Shown: positions 51,947 through 60,960 of the stretch, in pieces | Position numbering within the stretch: position 1 is the first letter of the stretch | Layout: each line of letters begins with the position of its first letter | Origin: CTSOIL-112 sp964293815 | Lineage (GTDB): Bacteria > Pseudomonadota > Gammaproteobacteria > Burkholderiales > Burkholderiaceae | NCBI GenBank assembly: GCA_964293815.1 | Contig: CAXYYC010000012.1 | Location: forward strand, 1 to 61,456 | Length of the DNA: 61,456 nt | Direction: 5' to 3' | Translations under genes and position numbers: made by a program | Notes under the pieces: generated by a model | Databases searched by the model: none | Seen by the model: only the letters and a program-made list of their open reading frames with translations | What the model was told of the DNA's origin: nothing

Positions 51947-52013
51947 TTTTGAATTAAAGCACTAAAAAGCCGATGGTTGCAAAACCATCGGCTTTTGTGT
52001 ATCACGCAGTCAC
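51947..52013 (-). terminator. BMP gene terminator, second copy of the duplicated segment
   Basis: The stem AAAAGCCGATGGTT with loop GCAA and its complement is identical to that of the slyD terminator. On the minus strand a T-run follows, so here it terminates the BMP gene that stops at 52019. Confidence 0.85.
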
Positions 52014-52018
52014 AACGT

Positions 52019-53164
52019 TTATAGACTGCCTTCTACGCCTTCGACCAACCATGACATACCACCGAGTGCTTTGTCATCCATGGCTTGGTCTTTCGCCACT
52101 TTTTCCGCGCCGCTTTGATCTTTCAGCGGGCCGACGAAAATTTTACCGCCCTTGGCGAGTTCGGCTTTTTTGCTTTCGACCAAGGCTTTCACGTCCGCAG
52201 GAACCGCTGGATTCACGTCCACCAAATCCACCCATTTGTCGCCCACGCCTTTCCATTGGTTGTCCACATGGACTTTACCTGCGACCGCGTCTTTCACCGC
52301 TTGGGTATAAAAATCACCCCAGTTGATCACGGCAGAAGCCAAGTGTGCTTTCGGGCCGTAGGCTTTCATGTTGGAATCCCAGCCAAATGCGTACACGCCT
52401 TTTTCTTCAGCGGTTTTCAATACAGCGGGTGAGTCGGTGTTTTGCAACAACACGTCCGCGCCTTGGCCAATCAGGCTTTCCGCCGCTTGACGCTCTTTGT
52501 TCATGTCAAACCATGAGCCGGTGAACACGACTTTGGTCTTCACCGCAGGATTCACGCTACGCGCGCCCAAGGTGTAGGCGTTGATGTTGCGAATCACTTC
52601 AGGAATTTTGACTGAAGCCACGAAACCCAATGTATTGGATTTGGTCATTTTGCCCGCCAAAACGCCGGCCAAATAGGCTGATTCGTAAGTGCGCGCTTCG
52701 TATGTACCCATGTTTGGCGCATTTTTGTAGCCAGTCGCATGATAGAACATGGTTTTCGGGCTGGTTTGTGCGACTTTCAAAGTCGGATCCATGAAACCAA
52801 ACGAGGTGGTGAAAATCACTTGATTGCCTTTGGCCACCAAATCACGAATCACGCGCTCGGCATCCGCGCCCTCTTTCACACTTTCAACCTGCTGTGTGGT
52901 CACGGTTACGCCATCTTTGGCCAAAGCCTCAACCATCGCTTTACGACCGTTGTCATGGGCAAATGTCCAGCCGCCGTCGCCCACAGGGCCGACGTAGATG
53001 AAACCCGCTTTGATTTCTTTGGCAGCCGTTGGCGCCGCTGCCGCAGGTGCTTGATCCGCAGGTTTAGCGGCGTCTTTGCCACCACCGCACGCCATCAAGG
53101 TCAACGCTGTGAAAAGGGATGCCGCAAAACCTGCCGTGCGGCCAAATGAATACGAAAATGCCAT
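52019..53164 (-). CDS. BMP family nucleoside-type substrate-binding lipoprotein
   Basis: This 381-residue lipoprotein (lipobox LMAC, Cys ~26) has an Ala/Pro linker and then a BMP/Med/PnrA-type domain: AGFIYVGPVGDGGWTFAHD, VIFTTSFGFMDP, YEARTYESAYLAGVLAGKM and ADVLLQNTDSPAV. Family members bind purine nucleosides or related ligands for ABC import. It lies 42 bp after a matching permease gene on the same strand. The ATPase and the second permease of such systems are not next to it. Confidence 0.88.
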   Translation of the reverse strand: MAFSYSFGRTAGFAASLFTALTLMACGGGKDAAKPADQAPAAAAPTAAKEIKAGFIYVGPVGDGGWTFAHDNGRKAMVEALAKDGVTVTTQQVESVKEGADAERVIRDLVAKGNQVIFTTSFGFMDPTLKVAQTSPKTMFYHATGYKNAPNMGTYEARTYESAYLAGVLAGKMTKSNTLGFVASVKIPEVIRNINAYTLGARSVNPAVKTKVVFTGSWFDMNKERQAAESLIGQGADVLLQNTDSPAVLKTAEEKGVYAFGWDSNMKAYGPKAHLASAVINWGDFYTQAVKDAVAGKVHVDNQWKGVGDKWVDLVDVNPAVPADVKALVESKKAELAKGGKIFVGPLKDQSGAEKVAKDQAMDDKALGGMSWLVEGVEGSL

Positions 53165-53206
53165 GAGATTACTCCGGTAATAGAAATGAAATCAAACAAA
53201 TAAAAA

Positions 53207-54178
53207 CTACGGTAAAAACGGTTGCGACAGCGACATCGGAGCATTCATGCGAATCTTGCGCCAATCACGCGAAATCCAGCACAGCACGATCACCGTCGCG
53301 ACATACGGCAAGGCATTGAGCACCTGCACATTGGTCATGAACGCGGCCAGAGCCTTCACAAAACCCGATTGATGCGCCAACCAATCCTGAATCGGCTGAT
53401 TTGCAGCCTGCACCGCAAAGCCGAGCGAGCGCATCAAACCAAACAACAAAGCGCCGAAAATCAAACGCGCCGGATGCCATGTGGCAAACACCACCAAGGC
53501 CACGGCAATCCAGCCCATGCCGCCGGTGATGCCCTCCTGCCACGCCTTGAACTGCACCAGCGCGACAAACGCACCGGCAAACCCCGCCATCGCGCCGCCC
53601 AAAATCGTCATCGCATAGCGGATTTTCAGCACATCGTAGCCAATCGAGTGCGCGACGCTGGGCGACTCGCCGACCGCGCGCACCATCAGACCAATTTTTG
53701 ATTTAAACAGCAAAACGCCCAACACAATACACAAAATCAGTCCCAAATACGCAGGCACGCTTTGATTAAACAGCTCACCGAGCAGCGGTAATTGTGACAA
53801 ACCCGGAATACTCAACGGCGCAAAGCCCGGCACCGACAGACCGACGTATTTCACGCCGAGCAAAGCCGACAAACCCGCGCCCAAAATGGTCAATGCCAAG
53901 CCGGTCGCGGTCTGATTGGTCAGCAAACGCAACACCAAAAACGCAAAAATCAATGCCGCCAGCGCGCCAGTCACAACGCCCGCGAGCATCCCTGCCCACG
54001 CATTACCCGTATTCAGCGCCACCGCAAAGGCGGAAACCGCACCGAGCAGCATCATGCCCTCAACCCCCAAATTCAACACGCCCGATTTCTCGGCGAATAA
54101 TTCACCCATACCGGCCATAATCAGGGGGATAGAGGCCAGCAAAACGCTGGCTAATAAGCTGGACCAAAAGGCGCTCAT
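53207..54178 (-). CDS. nucleoside-type ABC transporter permease
   Basis: This ~323-residue permease of the branched-chain/ribose/nucleoside class has GELFAEKSGVLNLGVEGMMLLGA near the start (family signature landmark), GLALTILGAGLSALLG, and GESPSVAHSIGYDVLKIRYAMTILGGAMAG, the region contacting the ATPase. It would form a channel with a second permease that is absent here. The ATG at 54178 fits homologues; a TTG at 54217 is an alternative. Neither has a strong ribosome site. A TATAAT box lies at 54250-54255. Confidence 0.85.
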   Translation of the reverse strand: MSAFWSSLLASVLLASIPLIMAGMGELFAEKSGVLNLGVEGMMLLGAVSAFAVALNTGNAWAGMLAGVVTGALAALIFAFLVLRLLTNQTATGLALTILGAGLSALLGVKYVGLSVPGFAPLSIPGLSQLPLLGELFNQSVPAYLGLILCIVLGVLLFKSKIGLMVRAVGESPSVAHSIGYDVLKIRYAMTILGGAMAGFAGAFVALVQFKAWQEGITGGMGWIAVALVVFATWHPARLIFGALLFGLMRSLGFAVQAANQPIQDWLAHQSGFVKALAAFMTNVQVLNALPYVATVIVLCWISRDWRKIRMNAPMSLSQPFLP

Positions 54179-54280
54179 GATGTATTTGAACCAATCGATG
54201 AAAATGAGATGAGGCAAAAAGACAAAAAGTCTTTTAAAAATAAGCTGCTATTATAATCTGAATGTGGGGGAAAATTGTAC

Positions 54281-54315
54281 AAAAACCACCGGATGCGTCC
54301 ATCGCGGTGGTTTTT
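54281..54315 (-). terminator. terminator after the hexokinase gene
   Basis: AAAAACCACC (54281-54290) and GGTGGTTTTT (54306-54315) pair; on the minus strand TTTTTG follows the stem. Confidence 0.8.
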
Positions 54316-54366
54316 ACGCGTCAGAGACAATGACGCAGACGAACCGATCAATCAGCGCCAAAGCGC

Positions 54367-55647
54367 TTATTTCATCGCTAACGTGGCGTAGCCCACACCA
54401 ATGAAATTGGTCGCAACATCGCGGTCATTGAACAAAAATTTCGCGCTCAAATGATCCGGCGTGAGGCGATCCAGTTGATGCTCGACCCGTTCTTTGTAGC
54501 CCTCGGTTTTCCAAAACAGCGTACCTTCGACCAAAATGCCGGTGGTAACCGGTTGTAAATCCGCCGCATCACCGGACAGCAGGTGCGCATTTTGCCCCAT
54601 GATGATGGCGGCCAAAATTACCGCGGTGAAATCCGCACTGCGGTCAATGACCGCCTGCGCGGTGCGCGCAATGTATTCATCAGGATAATGACGCAACAAC
54701 GTCACCTGACCGGCATGTGTGGCAATGTCATCGGGGTCAAAGGCAAAACCGTCCTGCAAACTCATGCAGCGCTCGCGGCCAACGATTTGCCCGAAAATCG
54801 GTGCGATGTAGCGACCGGAAGCGGCTTTTTCCACGCGCTGTTTGCCCGGATTGTCATCCACACGGCGCTCATTGAGCGCGTCGTCGTATTCAGTTAAGAA
54901 AGCGGGGTGGAAATTCCCGACTTCCAAATTCACCGCCATCACCTCATCGTCGCGCCAACCCTGTTTTTCCTCGGCGCTCAGCTTACCGATCTGATCAACA
55001 CGATAGTAAGCAGCGGCATTCAAGCCCGTGCCGGCAATCAGACCAATGTATTGGTCGCAGTCAGACAGCCACGCGCCAGCTACCAGCGTAGTCACCGTGT
55101 CGTTCAGCACCGGCACTTTGTGCGCGGTTTGGCCGTTATGCGCAATCGCTTGGCAAATTTTGCCACGCAACGATTCACCGATCACGCCCTCGACATTGAT
55201 GCCCTTGGTCCACGTCACCAGTCGCGCATCGTTATCCGGCGTATTGGTGGATGGGTAGGAAAAACAATAACCAAGGTCAAATTCCGGCTCATCGGATACT
55301 TTGTGAATCAGATCGGCCTGACGTTGGAAAAAAGTATCGGCGTCAATCGCGCCAACCACCTGGGCTTCGCTCATCAAAAATTCATCGCGGTGCTTGGTTT
55401 TGGTAAATTGCACATCCGAACCACTGAAGGCAATTTTTGCCGCACGCACATTGGTACCGCCCGCATCGAGCACCGTGACCGGACCGTTCAACTCAGTTTT
55501 TGGCAAACACACAAACGCGGGCAAGGCTTTCACCTGTTGATTGGCCTGCGCCAAACCCAGTGCAATTTCACCGGTCAGTTGGTCGCGCAGTTGTTCGAGT
55601 TGTTCAAAACTCAGGGAGAGATTGGGAACGGGGTGCGGAGTGTTCAT
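54367..55647 (-). CDS. hexokinase of the eukaryotic-type family
   Basis: This 426-residue protein matches the large hexokinase family rather than bacterial Glk or ROK kinases. It has phosphate loop 1 VLDAGGTNVRAAKI (~58-71), FSYPSTNTPDND, the sugar-binding TWTKGINVEGVIGE, catalytic NDTVTTLVAGAW (~182), phosphate loop 2 LIAGTGLNAAAYY and VNLEVGNF, each with a close counterpart in yeast and animal hexokinases. It should phosphorylate glucose or a related hexose with ATP. No sugar genes are adjacent. It is a single-gene unit with its own terminator. Confidence 0.82.
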   Translation of the reverse strand: MNTPHPVPNLSLSFEQLEQLRDQLTGEIALGLAQANQQVKALPAFVCLPKTELNGPVTVLDAGGTNVRAAKIAFSGSDVQFTKTKHRDEFLMSEAQVVGAIDADTFFQRQADLIHKVSDEPEFDLGYCFSYPSTNTPDNDARLVTWTKGINVEGVIGESLRGKICQAIAHNGQTAHKVPVLNDTVTTLVAGAWLSDCDQYIGLIAGTGLNAAAYYRVDQIGKLSAEEKQGWRDDEVMAVNLEVGNFHPAFLTEYDDALNERRVDDNPGKQRVEKAASGRYIAPIFGQIVGRERCMSLQDGFAFDPDDIATHAGQVTLLRHYPDEYIARTAQAVIDRSADFTAVILAAIIMGQNAHLLSGDAADLQPVTTGILVEGTLFWKTEGYKERVEHQLDRLTPDHLSAKFLFNDRDVATNFIGVGYATLAMK

Positions 55648-55820
55648 GATCGCCTATTAAGTCATCTGTGTTATGCGGGAGGACAAATGAAACTGATTAC
55701 AGTGAATCAAATTATGCCACTTTTTTGAGTGCGCAGGCGTAAAAAAACGTCCGGTCAAACCGTACGCCATGCGTGATCAACTCATTTACCAACGCAGATG
55801 AATAGGTATGTGCTTTTCAC

Positions 55821-56030
55821 TCAAAAAGCACACACATATTCACCCGCGCCACGGCTTTTGCCCCGCAAAGCGGCTAAATCCGCATGGATTTCACGCTGGG
55901 CTTGGCGTTTGTTCTGTGCACGCAGGGTTTTATTGCTCGGGCGGTGACTGCCCGCATGGCGCGCATGTGCGGCCGCAACCAGCGGATTGCGTGGGCGCAC
56001 CGCCGGAATCATTAATTTTTTGCTTTTCAT
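55821..56030 (-). CDS. small basic protein of unknown function
   Basis: This 69-residue protein (MKSKKLMIPAVRPRNPLVAA start) is rich in Arg, Lys, Ala and His. A helical middle contains RPSNKTLRAQNKRQAQREI. AGG lies 7 nt before the chosen ATG at 56030, while the longer open frame to 56150 overlaps the end region of prlC without support. The VRPRNPLV opening looks conserved in betaproteobacteria to my memory, but I know no function. A nucleic-acid-binding role is possible from charge alone. Confidence 0.6.
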   Translation of the reverse strand: MKSKKLMIPAVRPRNPLVAAAHARHAGSHRPSNKTLRAQNKRQAQREIHADLAALRGKSRGAGEYVCAF

Positions 56031-56164
56031 CGCATATCCTTTTTTTATCAAAAACATTCCATCAATATAACTACACGAGCCAGCAAGGCTCGTGTTTCCT
56101 TCAACGCCCATCGTAGCCAAACGTTGACTATGCTGTAACGAACCAGGCAAATACTATTACACTA

Positions 56165-58246
56165 TTACGCCGCCAAACCACTGTGGCGCAACAGCGCATC
56201 GACCTGCGGTTCGCGCCCGCGCAGCGCTTTGAACGAGTCCATCGCCGGACGTGAGCCGCCAACGGCGAGCACCTCGCGCCAATAGCGTTGACCCAAGTTT
56301 TGATTGAGCAGCGGCGCGCCCTGCGCCACAGCCTCTTCAAACAGCGCGAACACATCCGCCGAAAGCACTTCCGCCCATTTGTAGCTGAAATAGCCCGCCG
56401 AGTAACCGCCGGCAAAAATATGGCTGAAACTGTGCGCAAAGCGATTAAATTCTGGCACAGGGACGACCGCCACACGCGCGCGCACCTCGTTCATCACGCT
56501 GAAAATCATTTCAGAACGTTCCGCCACATATTCGGCGTGCAGGCGCATGTCGTATAGCGAAAACTCAATTTGGCGCAGCATCTGCATACCCGACTGAAAG
56601 TTTTTTGCGGCCAGCATTTTGTCAAACAATTCCTGCGGCAAAGTCGCGCCGGTTTGCGCATGTGCGCTCATGCCGGCGAGCACCTCATAATCCCAGCAGA
56701 AATTCTCCATAAACTGACTCGGCAACTCGACCGCATCCCACTCCACGCCGCGAATACCCGACGCGTCCATATCGCCCACCTGCGTGAGTAAATGATGCAG
56801 CGCGTGGCCGCTCTCGTGAAATAGGGTAATCAAATCATCGTGGTACAAATAGCTGTCGGCCTCACCCTGCAACGGCTTGGCAAAATTACACACCATGTGC
56901 GCCACCGGCGTTTGTACCGCGCCTTTGTGCTGGCGGCGCACGCGCACTTCGTCCATCCACGCGCCCGAATTTTTGCCCGCGCGCGCATACGGATCGAGGT
57001 ACACGCCGCCGATGATTTGCCCGTCGGTGGTTTTTACGTCAAAAAACTGTACGTCAGAATGCCACGTCTGCACGCTGTCGTTGCGCTGTAATTGCACGCC
57101 AAACAGCGATTCAATCACTTTAAATAAGCCGTTCAAGGATTTTTTCAGCGGGAAGTAATTTTTCACCTCTTGCTCAGAAAAGGCGTAGCGTTGCTCGCGT
57201 AGTTTTTCGCTGGCATACGCCATGTCCCACGCCTGCAAGTCCTTCAAACCCAATTCCTGCGCGGCAAACGCAGTCAACTCCTGCATATCGCGCTCGGCGA
57301 ATGGCCGCGCCTTATCCGCCAAATCGAGCAAAAAGTGCTCGACCTGCGCGACTGACTCAGCCATTTTCGGCGCGAGCGAGACTTCGGCGTAATTCGGATA
57401 GTCGAGCAATACCGCAATACGCTGGCGAATTGCCAACAGCCGTTGCATGATCGCGGTATTGTCCAGCGCAGCATCGCCCAAATCTGAAGCGCGCGTCACA
57501 TTCGCGCGGTACACCTGCGCGCGCAATGCGCGGTCATCCGCGTACTGCATGATTGGGAAGTAGCTCGGAAAATGCAGTGAAATTTTATAACCATCCTGAT
57601 TATCGGCTTGCGCCGCTTCGCGCATCGCGGTCAATACGTCATCAGGTACGCCGTTCAATTCGTCCAAGCGCGCATAATAGGCGTACGCATTGGTCGCATC
57701 GAGCAGGTTTTCGGAGAATTTGGCCTGCAACTGCGCCGCTTCGCTGGCCAATTGTGCATATTCGGCGCGCGCCTCACCTTTGAGCAAAGCGCCGGACAAG
57801 GCAAAATCGCGCAAGGCGTTGGTCGTAATGTGCTGGCGCGTCGGCGTCAGCGCGGCGAAATTCGACGTCTGCGCCAATGTCTGATAGTGCGCCATGATGG
57901 TTTCATTCTGCCCCAACTGCGTCCAAAATTCGGTAATCTCAGGCAAAAATCGGTTGTATTCAGCACGCCATTGTTCATTATCCACCACATGATGCAGGTG
58001 CGTGACCGCGCCCCAAATGCGCGAGAGTTGCTCGGTTTTGTCGTTGAGATATTCCACAAAATTATCCCAAGTGATCTGCTCGGGGGTTAACTGCTCCATC
58101 GCTTGCACTGCGTTGTGCGCCTCTGACAGCGCGGCTTGCACTGCGGGCGCGACCGTTTCGGGCGTCATCTCGGCCCAGCGCGGCAAGCCGCTCAAATCGG
58201 AGAAAGGATTCGCTAAAGATTGTGTCGTTTGAACTGAGTCGTGCAT
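56165..58246 (-). CDS. prlC: oligopeptidase A (M3 metallopeptidase)
   Basis: This 693-residue zinc peptidase has the HExxH motif in LFHESGHALHHLL (~480) and the downstream glutamate region GIRGVEWDAVELPSQFMENF. The N-terminal helical half and C-terminal SYKWAEVLSADVFALFEE segment are typical of M3A. It degrades short peptides, including cleaved signal peptides, in the cytoplasm. The start at 58246 (MHDSVQTTQS) has GGA about 9 nt upstream and fits the usual ~680-690 residues; the open frame runs 39 codons further. Confidence 0.94.
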   Translation of the reverse strand: MHDSVQTTQSLANPFSDLSGLPRWAEMTPETVAPAVQAALSEAHNAVQAMEQLTPEQITWDNFVEYLNDKTEQLSRIWGAVTHLHHVVDNEQWRAEYNRFLPEITEFWTQLGQNETIMAHYQTLAQTSNFAALTPTRQHITTNALRDFALSGALLKGEARAEYAQLASEAAQLQAKFSENLLDATNAYAYYARLDELNGVPDDVLTAMREAAQADNQDGYKISLHFPSYFPIMQYADDRALRAQVYRANVTRASDLGDAALDNTAIMQRLLAIRQRIAVLLDYPNYAEVSLAPKMAESVAQVEHFLLDLADKARPFAERDMQELTAFAAQELGLKDLQAWDMAYASEKLREQRYAFSEQEVKNYFPLKKSLNGLFKVIESLFGVQLQRNDSVQTWHSDVQFFDVKTTDGQIIGGVYLDPYARAGKNSGAWMDEVRVRRQHKGAVQTPVAHMVCNFAKPLQGEADSYLYHDDLITLFHESGHALHHLLTQVGDMDASGIRGVEWDAVELPSQFMENFCWDYEVLAGMSAHAQTGATLPQELFDKMLAAKNFQSGMQMLRQIEFSLYDMRLHAEYVAERSEMIFSVMNEVRARVAVVPVPEFNRFAHSFSHIFAGGYSAGYFSYKWAEVLSADVFALFEEAVAQGAPLLNQNLGQRYWREVLAVGGSRPAMDSFKALRGREPQVDALLRHSGLAA

Positions 58247-58362
58247 GATGGTTATTCCGCTATTTGGATGAAAAACAGTTCGCATTATGCCACGCATAGA
58301 ATGATCGGTGATGGAGCGAATGTGTGTGGCGCTTCGCGGCCCTGTCCTTATTCGCGCAAACA

Positions 58363-58395
58363 TAAAAAAGACGCTGCGGGCAAACCGGCAGCGTC
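58363..58395 (-). terminator. terminator after phoX
   Basis: GACGCTGC and GCAGCGTC form an 8-bp stem with a G/C-rich loop; the minus strand continues CTTTTTTATG. Confidence 0.8.
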
Positions 58396-58448
58396 ATGAA
58401 GTTCACTTTGGAGAAAGTGACACTGGCTGTTACTGTATTACGACTTCC

Positions 58449-60419
58449 TTACCATTTCAATCCGGTTTGATCGGCGGTGAGATAACCGACTGCGGCGGCG
58501 AAGCGGTCTTTGTAGTTTGCTCGAATCAGCGGGTCAAGCGTGTCTTTGACCTTGCCGTGGAACGCTTCCCAATCGCCTGCGTGTTGGAAATTACTCAGAA
58601 TATACGTCCAGCCATTAATCTCATCGACCGCGTGCAAACCGGTGGCTTCCGCACCCGCCGGTACGGACAGGATACGTGACAGCTCGCGGGTATCGATGTT
58701 GTACGCCCAGAGGAAGTTATTCACATGGCGGCCACTGTCCTCACCGATAAACAAGGTGCGCAATTTTTCTGAGAACTTGATGTTGTCGGGATTGCCAATT
58801 TTATTCGGGTGCGAGGTATTGCCCAGCTCATCCGGTGCAATGTCTTCCCCAACCAGCAAAGCTTGTGCGCTCACAGGAACCCAACTGCTTTCGATCATCT
58901 TGCCCGCGCTGTCTTTTTGACGCCCCACCATCGGCAACTGGAGAATGCCGCCTGATTTGAGTGCTTTGTCCAAGGCAATGCCATTGCCTTCGTACCAGCC
59001 CTTGCCGCCTTTGACCATAGAGTCTTGGATATACGCCAAGGCAGAGTAGGCGACTTTGTCCTTGATATTGACCGTCGTGCCTTCCATTTTGGAAAAGCCC
59101 ATACTGCCGCCTTTGAGCGCGGCGTAACGATGGGTTTCGAGGAAAGCGGCGGCTTTTTCCATACCGGGTTTAAGCTTGACCCAGTTGGCTTTGCCGTTCA
59201 TGAAAATTTTGCTGAATGATGCGTCATTCGGGTCTTCCGTGCGTACCTCCATGATGTCCTGCGGCTTGTATTTTTTGGCCATTTGCTCGACTTCCGCGCT
59301 GGTGGCGTGCCCCAAATGAATCCAGCTCAATGCTGCTGCAGGGCCATTTGGATCAACATTAAAGCCCGCACCCACTTTGGCAACGTACAGATTGCCTGAG
59401 GATAAATCTTTCGCGCGATCAGCGACAAACATGAACAAGCCGCCGTTGGTCGCATCGTCGCCCATCAGCGCCGTGCGTTGATCGGGCATCACTTCAATCA
59501 ATTCATGCGAAATGCGCCCCAAGCAGTAGTGTTTTTTAATCGTGCCCGTGCCATCAGGATGGACAATCACTTCCGGCATATGGCCGTATAAATACGGATT
59601 GGCGCGGTTTTCATCACCGTAGAGGTTTTTACTGAACGCACGCAGTTGTTTACCCGCTTTGGTGTCGCCGGTGTCAAACGCATCCGGCTCGTATTCTTCG
59701 CTCGATAAATGTGTGTTCCACGGCGACAGACTCGCACCGCAGGTAATCCACAAGCCGTGGACTTTGGAGGTGTCCACATTGTGGTATTTGACCAAGCTCA
59801 ATTTGCCGGTCGCTTGATCTTGATCCAAGGTCAATACCGCAATCGGCGACGGCACTTTGCCATAAGTATCCGCACCCGACTGATCGCGCGTGATGTACTC
59901 GAACTGCACCACGGCGAACACCGGTTTGCCTTTAACGCCCGCCACTTTGGCATTCGGCACCGTCAACAGCGACGAGCCGTCGGGACAATCGGAGAAAAAC
60001 GGACGCTCTTTGCCCGCAACCGAGCGATCAATAATCGGGCGATTGTTGATGTCGTAGTTACCACCCGCCAGCGTTTTACCACCCTTGCCATCCGGCACCC
60101 AATCGCCGGTGGTGAAAAACGTTTCGTAGGCCAGTTTGTAGGACAACTTTTTACCATCGGCCAAAGTCACATTGAATACCGAATCGGTATACGTCGTCGC
60201 CATCTGCGCCGGAACACTCAAATTCGGCGCGGCCATACTGGTGAACGAGGCGGAGACGAAACCGCCAGCAGGTTTGAGCGTAGCCGCACTGGCCTGATTC
60301 GCATAACCCATCAGCAAAGAGTTGACTGACGCCGCACCCAACGGCAATAAAGGCGCACTGCCCAAAACTTTCAATACCGAACGGCGCTTGGCATGAGGTG
60401 TATCGTGTGTCGTGTTCAT
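58449..60419 (-). CDS. phoX: PhoX family (DUF839) alkaline phosphatase
   Basis: This ~656-residue protein has a twin-arginine signal (KRRSVLKVLG, then a hydrophobic stretch, cut near ASAA) and a long DUF839 domain with PDGSSLLTVPNAKV, HGLWITCGASLSPWNTHLSSEEYEP near residue 240, and LFIGEDSGRHVNNFLWAY near 600. PhoX enzymes are calcium/iron-dependent phosphomonoesterases exported folded by Tat. They are usually induced by phosphate limitation; I found no clear Pho box. Two adjacent ATGs are possible starts. Confidence 0.9.
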   Translation of the reverse strand: MNTTHDTPHAKRRSVLKVLGSAPLLPLGAASVNSLLMGYANQASAATLKPAGGFVSASFTSMAAPNLSVPAQMATTYTDSVFNVTLADGKKLSYKLAYETFFTTGDWVPDGKGGKTLAGGNYDINNRPIIDRSVAGKERPFFSDCPDGSSLLTVPNAKVAGVKGKPVFAVVQFEYITRDQSGADTYGKVPSPIAVLTLDQDQATGKLSLVKYHNVDTSKVHGLWITCGASLSPWNTHLSSEEYEPDAFDTGDTKAGKQLRAFSKNLYGDENRANPYLYGHMPEVIVHPDGTGTIKKHYCLGRISHELIEVMPDQRTALMGDDATNGGLFMFVADRAKDLSSGNLYVAKVGAGFNVDPNGPAAALSWIHLGHATSAEVEQMAKKYKPQDIMEVRTEDPNDASFSKIFMNGKANWVKLKPGMEKAAAFLETHRYAALKGGSMGFSKMEGTTVNIKDKVAYSALAYIQDSMVKGGKGWYEGNGIALDKALKSGGILQLPMVGRQKDSAGKMIESSWVPVSAQALLVGEDIAPDELGNTSHPNKIGNPDNIKFSEKLRTLFIGEDSGRHVNNFLWAYNIDTRELSRILSVPAGAEATGLHAVDEINGWTYILSNFQHAGDWEAFHGKVKDTLDPLIRANYKDRFAAAVGYLTADQTGLKW

Positions 60420-60546
60420 CATAAATCCCAAAAGAAGTGGATAATCAAATTCAAGTAATCAACCCGCAATCAATCGCAATCAACTTGAATGCTGGAAGTA
60501 TTTTAAAATGCGGATATGACCAAACCATGACACCTCAGGAGCCAAG

Positions 60547-60960
60547 ATGAATTCAACCGTCACCATCTACCACAACCCCAAATGCGGCACATCGCGCAAT
60601 GTACTCGGACTCATTCGCGCCACCGGCATTGAACCAACCATCATTGAATATCTGCAAACCCCGCCGACGCGCGAACAACTCGTGCAATTGATCGCCGACA
60701 TGGGCATCTCGGTACGCGAACTATTACGCGAAAAAGGCACGCCGTATGCGGAGTTAGACTTGGGTAATGCCCAATGGACCGATGATGAACTGATCGATCA
60801 AATCATCGCACACCCGATTTTGATGAACCGCCCCGTGGTCGTGACTGAGCTGGGTACGAAACTGTGCCGCCCGTCCTCCGAAGTCGTATTGGAGATATTG
60901 CCACACGGTTTGCAAACGCCGTTTGTGAAAGAAGACGGGCAGGTGATTGAGCCGAAATAA
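60547..60960 (+). CDS. arsC: glutaredoxin-dependent arsenate reductase
   Basis: This 137-residue ArsC-fold protein has the catalytic cysteine in YHNPKCGTSRN (~13) and the arginine-bearing segments HPILMNRPVVVT and TKLCRPSSEVVLEILP, close to plasmid-type ArsC of E. coli. It reduces arsenate to arsenite with glutathione and glutaredoxin. No arsenite pump or ArsR is adjacent, so it is a lone housekeeping copy. GGAG is 6 nt before the start. Confidence 0.93.
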   Translation: MNSTVTIYHNPKCGTSRNVLGLIRATGIEPTIIEYLQTPPTREQLVQLIADMGISVRELLREKGTPYAELDLGNAQWTDDELIDQIIAHPILMNRPVVVTELGTKLCRPSSEVVLEILPHGLQTPFVKEDGQVIEPK

